In this document: in pieces, positions 34,255-44,860 of the stretch
Numbering within the stretch: the first letter of the stretch is position 1
Layout of the letters: the number at the start of each line of letters is the position of its first letter
Source: Tetraselmis striata
Lineage: Eukaryota > Chlorophyta > Chlorodendrophyceae > Chlorodendrales > Chlorodendraceae
DNA length: 64,000 nucleotides
Assembly (NCBI GenBank): GCA_006384855.1
Contig: VCJN01001948.1
Location: 1 to 64,000, forward strand
Direction of reading: 5' to 3'
Program-made: the position numbers and the translations under genes
The notes under the pieces: generated by a model
What the model saw: only the letters and a program-made list of their open reading frames with translations
The model's database searches: none
Told to the model about the DNA's origin: nothing

Positions 34255-35982
34255 TCGACGAGTGGCCCAGGGTTTCAGACCCTAGCACCCGTGTCATGTA
34301 CGGGCGCATCGAATAAGCCCATGGTGTCGTCCGCATATCTGCGCTGGACAAATGCAGGTGGGCATCCCCGCAATAGGCAATGATGGGTTCGTAGTCATCG
34401 TCGGCAGTCTTTCCCTGCGCTGCATCCATCACCACCATGTGCACGCCGTCTGTATAGCCATCGCATTAAGGGGCGTCTGGACGGTAGACTCCGTCGTAGT
34501 ACTTGCCTGCACCCGAAGCCGCCCCCGTCCATGCATGATCAACATCATCCATAGCAGTAACACGATAACTGCATGCAAACACTTGACGCATGCACGGTCA
34601 TGCCGTTTTTCTTGTCCCTGCCCTCTGTACTTTGTAGCAAACAGTAGTAGGAGCAGCCGTGCCACGATGGAACTCCACCACGCTTCATAGCCTTGAAGCG
34701 TCCATGCATGTCAGCAAAGAAGGCGCCTATGTATATCTGTGGTCCATCATCCCACATTGTGCATGTCAGTGTTTTATGTTGGCAGCAGCCAACCGCAGGC
34801 CGGCATACCCACTTCAGGTTGACAGTGGGTGCACACTTGATGCTGCAAATCACGGCGCGCTCTTGACTTGTTGCCATCGCTGTAAGTCACCTCATACACA
34901 TCCTGAATTGTCAGTGCGCTCTCCGCGCTCTACGTCCTGGCAATTGCCTTCAGTGTCTGCTCCACATATATGTGAACGTGCTTTGGTGCAAAGGGCCCTT
35001 GGATGATGATCAACACCTTCCTGTTGCGCTTCTCCCCCCGATTTGATGATGGCATATCTTGACACCTGCAGTAACATGCCTCACCGCACTACAGCAGGTC
35101 AAAACCACCCAACTAGAATTATACTCATATATCTCGCAGCATGCAAAAGCAATGGGGTACGAACCTAATGCCAGATATCCAGCAAGAATATGCTTTGCTG
35201 TAGTGCAACTCCTCCCCATCTCCACATAAATCATACACCCCGTTGTCTTTGTGAGAAAACTGCCCGTTGGTGGCAACATCCATGGCCTTGCACGCTTCAG
35301 AGTTCCAAAACATATTGATAGATTGGTCTCTGCATGTGCCCCGGCGCATAGCCCATTCCTCATCCCAAAAGAATTGCTCCACCACCTGCATCATCGTGTT
35401 TCGTGCAACAGCAACAATAACTCAATGAAGCTTTGCGCTGACAATGCTGCCAATGAGTGGGGGCAAACGGAAGGGGGCGGGGGCGCATCACCTCGCGGAC
35501 GTTGAAGTCGTAGTAAAACTTGCAAAGTTGAGGCGTGGCGGGGCGCGGGTGGCGCAGTGACTCGGGTGTCCAACGCGTCAGATTGCAGCGAGGGCAACGG
35601 TCGTCGTAGCTCCAGTCACCATTCAATGAGTGGCCGTACCGATGCTCGTCGCACGGGCAGCAGTGAACGATATACTTCTTTATGTCCGGGACGTTCAGGC
35701 ACTGCTCCACCTGGTACCACGTCTCGGTAAGTTCTGACCCGTCCTTCGGTAGCATGTGCTTCTTAAGCAGCTTCGACAGCCTCTCGAACGCCACCATCTT
35801 CATGTTGTGCTTTAACTTCCACTCGCAGAGATTGAGCGCGGCTTCCATGAGGGTGGCGTCGGCACCGGTGTACAACTGACGGCATCGGTGGAGGAACTTG
35901 TGTTAGCAACGGGCTAGTAGGCGCCACACAAGGGGCGGGGGGGGGGGGGGGGGGGGGGGGTCCGACACGATACAGGCTCACC
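34255..35982 (-). mobile_element. CACTA (EnSpm) transposase remnant, tnp2-like
   Basis: The minus strand encodes the first half of a tnp2-type (Transposase_21) protein. In order: LYTGADATLMEAALNLCEWK (exon from 35875), then VAFERLSKLLKKHMLP, ETWYQVEQCLNVPDIKKYIV, HCCPCDEHRYG and DRCPRC, then KFYYDFNVRE. A second block (about 35394-35125) gives FFWDEEWAMRRGT, FWNSEACKAMDVATNGQF and DNGVYDLCGDGEELHYSKA. A third (about 35060-34790) has QGPFAPKHVHIYVEQTLKA and GMPACGWLLPT. The middle DDE region and C-terminus are missing or unrecognisable. Introns use a GTGATGC donor near 35500 and a GTGAGCC donor at 35981-35976, and the C run of the latter intron (plus-strand G at 35939-35960) obeys the host rule. 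The gene is decayed at its 3' part. Transposon termini were not identified. Confidence 0.75.
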
Positions 35983-36417
35983 TCTTCCCGTCGTCGTACT
36001 TCCCTCGAGCGCTGTTGGTCCCGGTACTGAAGTCGTACTTCGCGCTAGCGTGTCCTTCACCGTCGCTGTCGCTTCGGCTGTCGTCAGAGGGGTTATATTG
36101 CCTTCCACAACCCCCGCGACTAGGCCCTCAGCGTCGCTACCTGCGTCGCTGTCGGCGTCCAGAAGCTCGCGTAGCTCATGTCAGGTGCACATGCGCGCAA
36201 GCATGTAAACCAACGCGCGGGTAACCGCCATCTTCAGCAAATCATCGTTTGCACCTTGCCAGTGCGATATTCTTACCAATTCATAAACTATTATATGGGG
36301 CAACAACGCGGGCAAGCACCCCCCGAAGGCACCGTCGGTGGGTGCGCAAGGGGCGCACCGCCGGTAGGTCGCTCGTCAATGGCGCCTTGAGGCAACCTGC
36401 GAGTGAAAGCTAAGCTG

Positions 36418-37186
36418 CTATGGCGTCACGTACAGCGGTTGTATCTCCGACTCCGTTAGCTCTTCCGAGTCGTCGTCGTCGTAAAGCACCTTCATCACCA
36501 GCTCCCTACCCGCCGGGACTACGTCCTCGTTATCCCATCTCCAGCCGATGACTTGGATGTTGGGTGATACACACGGGTTGCTATCACATGGCGGCGGTGG
36601 GCCTATGGCAGGTGTAGTAACGGGACGTCAGGGCAGGCAACATGGGTAGGAGGGAAGGGGGGCTACTTGGCCGAGAAAGCTCCCCTGCGTCCCGAACGTC
36701 TTCGCTATGACCGTGCCCACGTGAAGCTCGGCATTCATCTCCCGCGGTGCCATGCTTGCTGCCAGGCCACCATCAGACGACACCGAACGCTCCTCCCCGC
36801 CGCTGGGTAGTGCGGGGCTCGCTGATTCGTTTCGGGAGACGGGAGCGGCGGAGAGAGAGACGGGGGGATGGCGGCGGCGACAGCATCGATGCATCACCCG
36901 GCTCGCCCCGCGTTTCGGTCTGACCGGGTCCGGACGGAGCAGAGGCGTGACGGACATTCGGGGCAGCAGGGGCGCCATTACCACCAGTTGTGACAAGCGC
37001 GGCGGTGTCCGGAGGCTCGGCGCACGCCTCCGTCCATCTCTGAGTGTCGTAGAAGCGAGTCCTCGAGACAGGGGCGCCACACGCGCCGCAGCGCACTCTC
37101 TTTATCGCCGCTTCCCAAGTCCCCGTGGCAGGCGTCCAGCCCTCCTTGTCCTCAGGAATACGGCGCTTGGAGTTGCGACGCCCCAT
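36418..37186 (-). CDS. Zinc-ribbon and PTM/DIR17-type Tudor-like protein
   Basis: The minus strand starts MGRRNSKRRIPEDKEGW, followed by a Cys pair block VRCGACGAPVSRTRFYDTQR, then a Ser/Pro/Arg-rich stretch. A second block (about 36740-36667) reads HVGTVIAKTFGTQGSFLGQ, and a third (about 36570-36418) reads VIGWRWDNEDV, then KVLYDDDDSEELTESEI and a stop. The last two together fit the histone-binding PTM/DIR17-type Tudor pattern (GTVIAK.FG...F.G.V / YDDGDEEDL). The blocks lie in different frames, and I could not fix the splice junctions; GTAGCC after SFLGQ is a possible donor. It lies about 440 bp upstream of the CACTA transposase on the same strand, so it may be a second transposon gene or a host chromatin protein. 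Confidence 0.5.
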
Positions 37187-37639
37187 GGCACACCACTACT
37201 CGGCGCCGGCGGCTCGCAGGGGCGGGATGGTGGGTAGGAGCTAGTCACTGGCGCTCCGGCTGCTGCGATGCATGGTAAAGTGTCCGCGAGACTTGCAACA
37301 ATTCAGCCGGCGGTTTGAGGGCGTTGGCCGTTGCGGCGTCGTCACGGAGCGTGTTCTGAGGCGTTTAAGTACAGTGTGGCGAAAATGCTACACGTTACGG
37401 GTTGCCGCGCGAGCCGCGATGTGAGTATAATGTACTGTGGGGGTCGCACATGCTATTGGTAGTCTAGATACTGGTAGGAAGTACGGACCGCGGGCAGCCG
37501 GGCACGCCTATGCGACTACCGAGCCGAGCAAAAAAGTGGCGATTACACGGTAGATACGGCGATTACAAGCCCATAACGTGGGATAATCACGATTACGGGC
37601 CATTACAGTGTAATTACGAGACATGATGGGAGGCTAGTG
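37187..37639. other. Spacer, no gene recognised
   Basis: Nothing supported. A run of near-repeats of CGATTACA (at about 37542, 37559, 37590 and 37603) is present just before LINE-B copy 1. Confidence 0.4.
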
Positions 37640-39672
37640 GCGGCAGACCGGCTACCTCAGCCGCATGATGCCGCCGTCGGAGCTGGACCCTTTATTGGAG
37701 GATGTGGACGCCGCCAACATTTCGGCTGCATTTTCGTAGCTTGGTTTGGACGCTTGCGACCAGTCTACACCGCGCATGGAGGCTGTGATCGTCCAAATGA
37801 GTATGCCCGCGGATTTTGGCGGTTTGAATATGCCCTTGCTGCAGTCTGAGGCCCCCGCGGCGAGTTACTCCGCGCAATCGGTTGCCCTGCCAAAGCTGCT
37901 GGTATGGGAGTACGGGACCGCCCTCGGCCCCTTGTACGAGGCGGTTCGCGCCGAGGTGTCGTCCGTGGCTACGAGTGCTTTGCCATGGGCGCGCGAGACG
38001 CGCCGCGTATACGATAATGTACGGGCCCTTACCACGTTACCGCAAGCAGATGTGCAGCGCCCACGCGCCGCGTACGGGCACGGCCACGAGATCTTCGAGT
38101 TACTTACGGTCGGTAATAAATGCTACGACCACCGCTGCACCGGATCCGTCAGCGAGTTACTACGGCCCGTACGGGTACGAGCACTAGCGGAGGACTGCGC
38201 GTCACCACATCTCCTTTTACGGCCACTCCCCATGGAGTTGCTTGATACTGGTGAGGCCGCCTCACCAGCGGCTCCAGCCCCAGCAATCGCTTCCTATCGG
38301 TGGTACGAGTACTGCCAATACCGTTACTACATGCGCTTCTGTAGCTCTCAAGATACCGCCGCCCCGCGAATTAGTGGCACCCCCTCCGTTAGTGGCATCT
38401 CCTTCCCTACTAGAGAACCTCAGCCAGGCGGCACTACAGCTCCGCCCTCAAGTACGGGTACGGGTGCTGCCTCCGATGATCAACCCACGACGACCATGGT
38501 TGTCCAACGCCACCTCAGCCGTGCGATTCGCTTTCGTGACGTCGTGGCCCTCGCTCTTGGCTTCCAGCGTATGGGTGCCGCGGCCTCGCGCCTTGATACC
38601 CTGCGCTTGTACTGCGCATGCGGGCCGGGCTCCCTATCGCCTTTCGAGTCGGATCACGAGTTGGCCCGCAAGATTCCCCATATTGTTGTTCGGCCGCCGC
38701 TGCCCGGGTGCTGGGCCTTCGCCCGCGCGGGGGTTCCGCGCTTGTCACATGTCCCGGCCCCACGCACGTGTGGGATTGACCCCTTATAGCTTCGCTGTAC
38801 GGATGGCTCGAACCGGAATGCCACGGATTTCGTCGTGGATCATCTGCCCATCTGCCCAATTGCGAACTACAAGCACCGCATGCATACCGCTTTGAAAAAT
38901 ACGTGGGCTTCCGTGGCGATCGAAGCGGGGGCGGTGTTCGACTTGGACCGCTCGGGAGTCGGCGACTTGACCCTTGAGACGATTAGACGAGTGGGCTGAG
39001 CCCAGCGGACCGCTCGCGGCCGTCAGTTTGACGCTGGCGGGGTGGGGGGGGGGGGGGGGGGGCGGACGAGTGCAAATACATGTTCGATTTCGCGTGCGTG
39101 TCCTCCACGACCCCCACTTGGGGCAACGACCTCACCCCCGCTGGTGCACCTCGAGGATCGCGGCGACCGAGGCAGAGCGCAACAAGTTAGCGGCGGACCG
39201 GGCGTCTTCCGCCCCGGTTCAGGGTGCTCACCGGTACTACCCTTTTGTGGTTGAGGACCGCGGCCGCCTCGGAAAATCCGCTTTAACGGTGGTCTACATC
39301 TTCGCGGAGTTACTTGCTGTGCGCAACTTCCATGGCGGCCCTTCCGCCCGGACTTCATGCTTCCTTCGTGGTCAGTCCGTCCAAGCTCTTCGAAACTTTG
39401 TTGCCAACCAACCCGCTAAGTTCCGCCATCACCTGTCGCGCACGCGGCGGGGGTTGTTGCAGCGAGTCTCTGCTTGCGTGCATGGTACCTTGTGCGGCAT
39501 TCTCTCTGCCGGAGTGCAGACGTCTGATGTGTTTGCCTGTGCTCATCCCGCACCCTCTTCTAGTGCTGCTTCCACCTCGCTCGCAACCGATGTAGTGGAC
39601 GTTTCCTATTGCCTATTCGGGTGGTTCCCTGATCGCCTTTTGCAGCTAGGTCATGTAACTATATAAATTATA
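37640..39672 (+). mobile_element. LINE-B copy 1, C-terminal half with REL domain
   Basis: The largest frame (37746-38789) begins QMSMPADFGGLNMPLLQSEA, the Leu-Pro...Gly-Gly-Leu signature that follows the reverse transcriptase core in REL-type LINEs. It continues through RHLSRAIRFRDVVALALGF. After 38786 another frame gives DFVVDHLPICPIANYKHRMH, TALKNTWASVAIEAG and, beyond a G run at about 39044-39062, FDFACVSSTTPTWGND and YYPFVVEDRGRLGKSALTVV. The His/Ala-Leu-Lys and Asp-Phe-Ala-Cys-Val blocks fit a restriction-like endonuclease. The G run sits in the domain where copy 2 has only about eight G, and it changes the frame. The 3' end is CAGCTAGGTCATGTAAC. Upstream reverse transcriptase motifs are not seen, so the copy is 5'-truncated. 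Confidence 0.75.
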
Positions 39673-40309
39673 GAACGATGTTAGTACTGTGGTCATATGT
39701 ATGATATACGAGTCCATTATTAACGGATAGATTATTACTCGTATTAATGTGACGAAGTATAGCGGCTTCGCCGCTATGAGAAAAGGAGGCGCGGGGCCCT
39801 TCTCCATGTACGGTTCATCGATTTGCATACATGGATCTTATAAAGATTCTTAGGCGGAAACTCCGTTCGCGTTTCATGAAATGTTAAGGGCGGAAATACC
39901 GCGAATATGACCGGATTCATTCGTCCGCGTCGTGCGACCCGTCGCGACTGTCTCCCGTCAAAGACCAGAAATTTCGTCTACGCACGGCCTACGGCGATTT
40001 GCGTAGACCGTTCAGTGGAACGGTCTACGACCCGATGCCGTAGACCGTTCGGTAGTAGACCGTTCCGGAGGCAACTGTAAACAGCTCTCCTGCCGCGATC
40101 GTGCAGCAACACCACCACCGCTCGACCCCGTCCGGCTTTCTGCCCACTCCGGTATCACCAGAATCTGCAGGTCCCCCCCCCCCCCCCCCCCCCCCCCCCG
40201 CTCTCCCCCCCTCCCTACACCATTCTCTTGCCCTCGCGACGGCCTAGCCGCCACAGCGTTTTGCTGGCTGTCCTGCTGCCCGCCGTGTAGCAGCCCCGCA
40301 CGCAAGCAC
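39673..40309. other. Spacer with CGTAGACCGTTC repeats
   Basis: No gene. CGTAGACCGTTC occurs at 40002-40013, inverted at 40018-40029 (12-bp stem, 4-nt loop AGTG), and direct again at 40039-40050, with a partial copy at about 40055. A C run lies at about 40174-40199. These could be the terminal part of an element carrying the next gene, but I find no matching inverted end downstream. Confidence 0.5.
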
Positions 40310-41175
40310 TTGCTTGACCCGATGGTGACGACCAACGCTCCCGCCGCTCTTCGTCCCTTCCGCGTGGTTCGACCCAACGTTGCGCCTGCTGCCCCAGTCC
40401 GTCATGAACAGTCCCCGCCAGTCGAGGTGCAAGACGAGCCGGCAGCACCGAGGACGAGGCGCTGGCCATTGACGATGCACCTGGCGATGACGATACGGGC
40501 AAGGACGGGCCGGAGAATCAATGGCAGCGGCCCCAACAAAGACGACGACTCCTTCTGGGGAGACGACAACATGGACGGCAACAACGACGAGCCAAGAGCT
40601 GGCTAGGAGGACCAACAACCACTTTAAGATGCCACCGACCCGCTTGCGGCTGGACCCGCTTGCCGCCGAGCAGGCGGATGCTGCGCCCCAGTCGAAGACC
40701 CACTGGCATCAAGGCAACTGCAAAGCAACTCTACTGGGAGGCATACATCATTGGCCGCAACATACTGAGGGGCAAGCCTATGCCTCTGGGCTGGAGCGAC
40801 CATGCATGGGACAGCTTCATCATCTTTGGGCCCCTTCCTGGTGGGAAGAACGCACCTGACTTTATTGGATTCAATGACTTCTCATCTCATGGCAGGGCCG
40901 CTGCTCAATCCTCTAGAGCTGCCAATCGGGAGATGAGTTCCTGCCGCAAGAAGGCGAGGCGGGATGAAGAGCGCAAGCAAGCGGCAAAGGATGTCGTGGA
41001 GCGGCACTCTCAGTCCATTTCCAAGCAGCCAGCTGCCACAGCCGACGCCCTTAACATGAACAATGCAACTTGGGAAATTGAGCTGATGGTGAAGCATGGC
41101 AACGAGCAGCAGAAGGCCAAGGCACTTGAACTCCTGGCAAAGAACATGGAGGAAGCCATGCCCACCCCGCCATAG
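40310..41175 (+). CDS. Unrecognised gene, possibly transposon-encoded
   Basis: Overlapping forward frames probably belong to one spliced or broken gene. The clearest part (40660-41175) reads YWEAYIIGRNILRGKPMPLG, WSDHAWDSFIIFGPLPGGK and DFIGFNDFSSHGRAA, then a basic helix (CRKKARRDEERKQAAKDVVE) and a helical C-terminus (WEIELMVKHGNEQQKAKALE, ending EEAMPTPP). The N-terminal frame (40310-40606) is Pro/Arg-rich with an acidic NKDDDSFWGDDN. The basic coiled-coil end resembles accessory DNA-binding proteins of plant-type DNA transposons, but I do not recognise the family. Its location among transposons supports a mobile origin. Confidence 0.4.
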
Positions 41176-41870
41176 TCCACCATGACAGAGGCATTAAGCA
41201 CTGGCTCAGAGAAGTAAAGTCCTGGTAACCAACAAGCAATCTTTACAATTGTGCGTGCCATGGGCCGGGGCAGCCATAGGCAGGCCTCTCATGCTCTAGA
41301 CGGCAATCAGCATCATGCTTTAGTTTTAGAAACATGCGCTTATTCAAGCAATAGTTATTAACATGCTGAGCTATAGTTTCTTGGCGATGAGCTTAGTCAC
41401 TGTCTACCTCTACCTCCTCATTAGATGCAGGCAAGCGGCCGGCAATGGAAAGATCGTTGTTGACATTAACATGGTGCGCTGAGAACCATATCTGACAAGT
41501 TGTTCCGCAGTGGACAACATGAAACGCACATCTCCATCAGCGACGTCTGCATCAACCCGCGCCTTTGGGAAACTAGCAGGGCTGGGGTTGTCGTCCATTG
41601 TCCCCCCCGGCAGCCTCATGCACCGCGTTGCGGAGGCAACACAAGACTGCATAGGGTCATTCCCGAAAGGGAGTGGCTCCCAGTCGTCCTCGAACTGCCA
41701 CCACGATAACTAGTATACAGATATATGCGAATACATGAACCGACACCTGACACCGATGTTTTACGATTACAATGACATTACCACAGTTACATTACATTAC
41801 CTCTATAGTGAATATCCGGGAACCCCCCCCCCCCCCCCCCCCCTCGCCCCCCCCCCCCCCCCCCCTCCTT
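41176..41870 (+). other. Spacer, possible extra exon
   Basis: A possible exon follows the acceptor TTCCGCAG at about 41505-41512, reading SPSATSASTRAFGKLAGLGL to a stop at 41713. It could be the end of the preceding gene, but no donor was fixed. Two C runs (about 41822-41843 and 41847-41865) abut the 3' tail of element C copy 2. Confidence 0.35.
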
Positions 41871-43000
41871 GCACTATAGAGGTAGGTGCAACAATAAATT
41901 GAAATTGAAATTGATTACAACATGCTAGTGTGCCGCTCTCCACCGCCCAGACTGAGTTGCTCTTAGGGCTTGCCATCTCTAACCATATATAGTAGGTGTA
42001 TATGCGTGTACTCAAACTACCGGCCATCCTCTTCCTTGTCCGTCCCCGCCTCCTTCCGTCGCAGCCTTGGGCCTCCCCTCATATATGTTGTCTCCGACTT
42101 CGCGGCATCTCCGTCTTCCGCGCCCAGTTCATTATAGAGCCCTAGGCATCCTCTAGGTTTTTGGCCTCTATATGTGCAACTTCGACCCGTTGCTCGGGTA
42201 GGCGTCTACCTAGGGCGGCGCCATAATGCCGTCCATTCTCACTGGTGGGGTATGTCCCGCAGAGGAAGCGCGGGCGGACTGAGGCAGCCGAGGCGTCCCG
42301 CCTTGCCCCGCGCCCCGTACATGGGTCTCCACCATCAATAGAGATGCCGTCTCAAGCCTGTGGTAGTGGTGGTTGTGATTGGGAGGAATATGGTAGATGA
42401 CGCGAGGCCATCGGAGGTTGCGATTGGCGCTTCGTTGGGGCGCATGGGGTTTTTTGTGTGGGCATGCATGGCTCAGAGGCCTTCCCCGTCTGCGTCCATC
42501 TAGTCTTCTTCTTCGACCAAGTCGTCGAGCTCGGCGCATGAGTCTGGTTCTTCGTCGGTCATCCGCTCGTCATCACTGGGGAGAGCGGGTGAGGGAGATG
42601 GAGTGAGGGAGTGGAGCGGGCCGCCCGTGCTGAGGGAGGCAATTCTTTTTGCGATGCGGATGCGTATGCGGGGGGAGCTGCGGTCCATTCGGTCGACCGC
42701 TTCTTGGACAAGGAGGGTGCGGCGGACAGCCTCTGGGGAGGTGTCTCTGGTGGTGATGTCTTCCGGGAGGCGGGGTCTGGCCCGCGGGGAGCTTCCGGAG
42801 TGGAAGAAACGCAAGACCGGAGATGACCGGGCGGGGGGGAGGGTGTGTTTGTGCTCCACGCGTCTCTCCCGGGGACCGGGGCCGTGGCTTTGGGCGGGTT
42901 GTGGGCCGCCCCCGGTGGTCATGCCGAACAGCAGAGCACGCCGGCACCGACGCTGGTCGCCACTGAGGGGTTAAATAACATGGGGCCTCGGCGGGCTGAT
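41871..43000 (-). mobile_element. Element C copy 2, 5'-truncated
   Basis: On the minus strand an ORF1-like C-terminal part (about 42922-42500, ending in an acidic EEPDSCAELDDLVEEED) is followed by a 3' region and a TTTCAA-repeat tail at about 41893-41915. Flanking blocks shared with the copy at 18.2 kb (plus-strand view) include GATTACAAC after the tail, CCCAGACTGAGTTG.TCTTAG and GGCAGCCGA.GCGTCCCGCC. It is shorter than copy 1 at the 5' end, as expected for target-primed insertion. It looks old and interrupted. Confidence 0.6.
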
Positions 43001-43549
43001 ACACGAGCGCCTTTGATGACGGAGGTCCTCATAGCGGCGGGTGGCTGGCTGGACAGGTTTGAATATTTTTCAAAGTTTGAAAAGGGCAAAACGGTGTTGA
43101 CCATTGTTTAGCGGCCGGTATCCTTTATGTACCCCGGGGGATAACAGGACATGCCCTTTGGCCCCCCCGTAGGCCAGTATAAATACTCCAACTATGTTTG
43201 GCATGATGCCATTTGGGCCTCTCAAATTTGTGTGATATGTAAGTAGGATCCTTACAGCAAATCTTGGATAGCGAGTTATATGAAACGAATATCCCCGAGG
43301 GATATATCAATACTAATAAGGGCTGACCGCCCTACACGGCCGAATTGCACTTTTTCGGACGTGGCGCGCTGAGCGTGTAGAAATTACGGCGGGAGAGCGG
43401 TATACCGGCGGGAGAGCACATCCCGTGTCATACAGGCCTAAGGATTATTTAATAGCGACCTGGCTACTACCTGCATAAACCCTTATCATCTGCTGTATGC
43501 CCTAATCTGCTATTTTTACAAGTATATAGACACTATTCTTAATATACGG
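43001..43549. other. Spacer, no gene recognised
   Basis: I see nothing supported. The right half is AT-rich and ends in the target site of the LINE-B insertion. Confidence 0.45.
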
Positions 43550-44455
43550 GTATATAAGTACAGTGATATTGATCCCTTATGGCTTCGCTCTACGGATGGC
43601 TCGAACCGGAGCGATACGGATTTCATCGTGGATCATCTACCCATATGCCCCGTAGCGAACTACAAGCACCGCATGCATACCGCTTTGAAGAACCTGTGGG
43701 CATCTGTGGCAATTGATGCGGGGGCGGTGCTTGACCGGGACCGTTCGGGAGCCGGCGACTTGACCCTTGAGACGAGTGGGCTGCGCCCAGCGGACCGCTC
43801 GCGGCCGTCGGACCTGACGCTTGCGGGGTGCGTGGGGGGGGGCGGCGTGCGATTACATGATCGACTTCGCGTGCGTGTCCTCCACGACCCCCACTTGGAG
43901 CAACGACCCCCGCTGGTGCATCCCGGGAATCGCGGCGACCGAGGCGGAGCATGCTAAGTTGGCAGCGGACCGGGCGTCTTCCGCCCCAGTGCAGGGTGTT
44001 CACCGGTACTACCCTTTTGTGGTTGAGGACCGCGGCCGTCTCGGGAAGTCCGCTTTGACGGTGATCTACATCTTCGCGGTGCTGTTGGCTGTGCGCAACT
44101 TCCCTGGCGGTCCTTCCGCCCCGACCTCTTGCTTTCTTCGTGGTCAATCCGTTCAGGCACTTCGGAACTTTGTCGCCAGCCAACCTGCTGAGTTCCGCCG
44201 TCACCTGTCGCGCACACGGCGGGGGCTGTTGCAGCGGGTCTCGGCTTGCGTGCATGGTACCCTGGGCGGCATTCTCTCTGCCGGTGTGCAGATGGCCAAG
44301 TCTGATGCGTGTGCTCGTGCCCACTCCACGTCTTCTCATGTTGTTGCTTCCACCCCGCAGTCGCTGAGGACCTTTCTGATTGCCCTTTTCTTTGGTGATT
44401 TCCGATATCGCCTTCTGCTGCTAGCTCATGTAATTAATAGTATATAAGTACAGTG
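43550..44455 (+). mobile_element. LINE-B copy 2, 874 bp, with exact target duplication
   Basis: A perfect 16-bp repeat, GTATATAAGTACAGTG, lies at 43550-43565 and 44440-44455 and encloses 43566-44439. The insert matches LINE-B copy 1 from the ATTGA(C/T)CCCTTAT at 38775 onward, so it is 5'-truncated. It codes for DFIVDHLPICPVANYKHRMH, TALKNLWASVAIDAG, RPSDLTLAG, then in a shifted frame IDFACVSSTTPTWSND and YYPFVVEDRGRLGKSALTVI, to the 3' end CTAGCTCATGTAATTAATA. The frame shift falls at a run of about eight G. The intact duplication marks this as the youngest-looking insertion in the window. Confidence 0.9.
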
Positions 44456-44472
44456 TAAGGATTATATATGGG

Positions 44473-44503
<31 letters not shown>

Positions 44504-44860
44504 TCCGCCGGCCACTGCGCGCAGACGCGCCACTGCGCATGTCGGGTCTGCGGCAGTGCGGCATGTGCGTCGCTGAGATAGTCCTTTGCAACCCTTGGCA
44601 GAAGCAGTTGCCACCCACACCTGCCAGCGCACGCACGCAGCGCACGCTAGCTAGCCTATCCTGGATTGCGATCGCCCTGAGCCAGCTTTCTGGCGGGTGC
44701 TGTGCGCCACACCCGACGGAGCCGGCAGCTGACAGCCACTTCTGGCGGTCCTATCGCGGAGTGGAGGCGGCGGCGGTAGGCGCAACTGCGGCGACATCCC
44801 CAGCCGCGGCAGCGCCGCAAAGTCCATAAGCCCCTGTTCACAAGCGACAACTAGGCGACC
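44456..44860. other. Spacer upstream of the 44.86 kb gene
   Basis: A G run lies at about 44477-44503. The forward ORF at 44539-44829 has no recognised domain. This may be promoter and 5' UTR of the next gene. No TATA or other element can be called with confidence. Confidence 0.4.
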
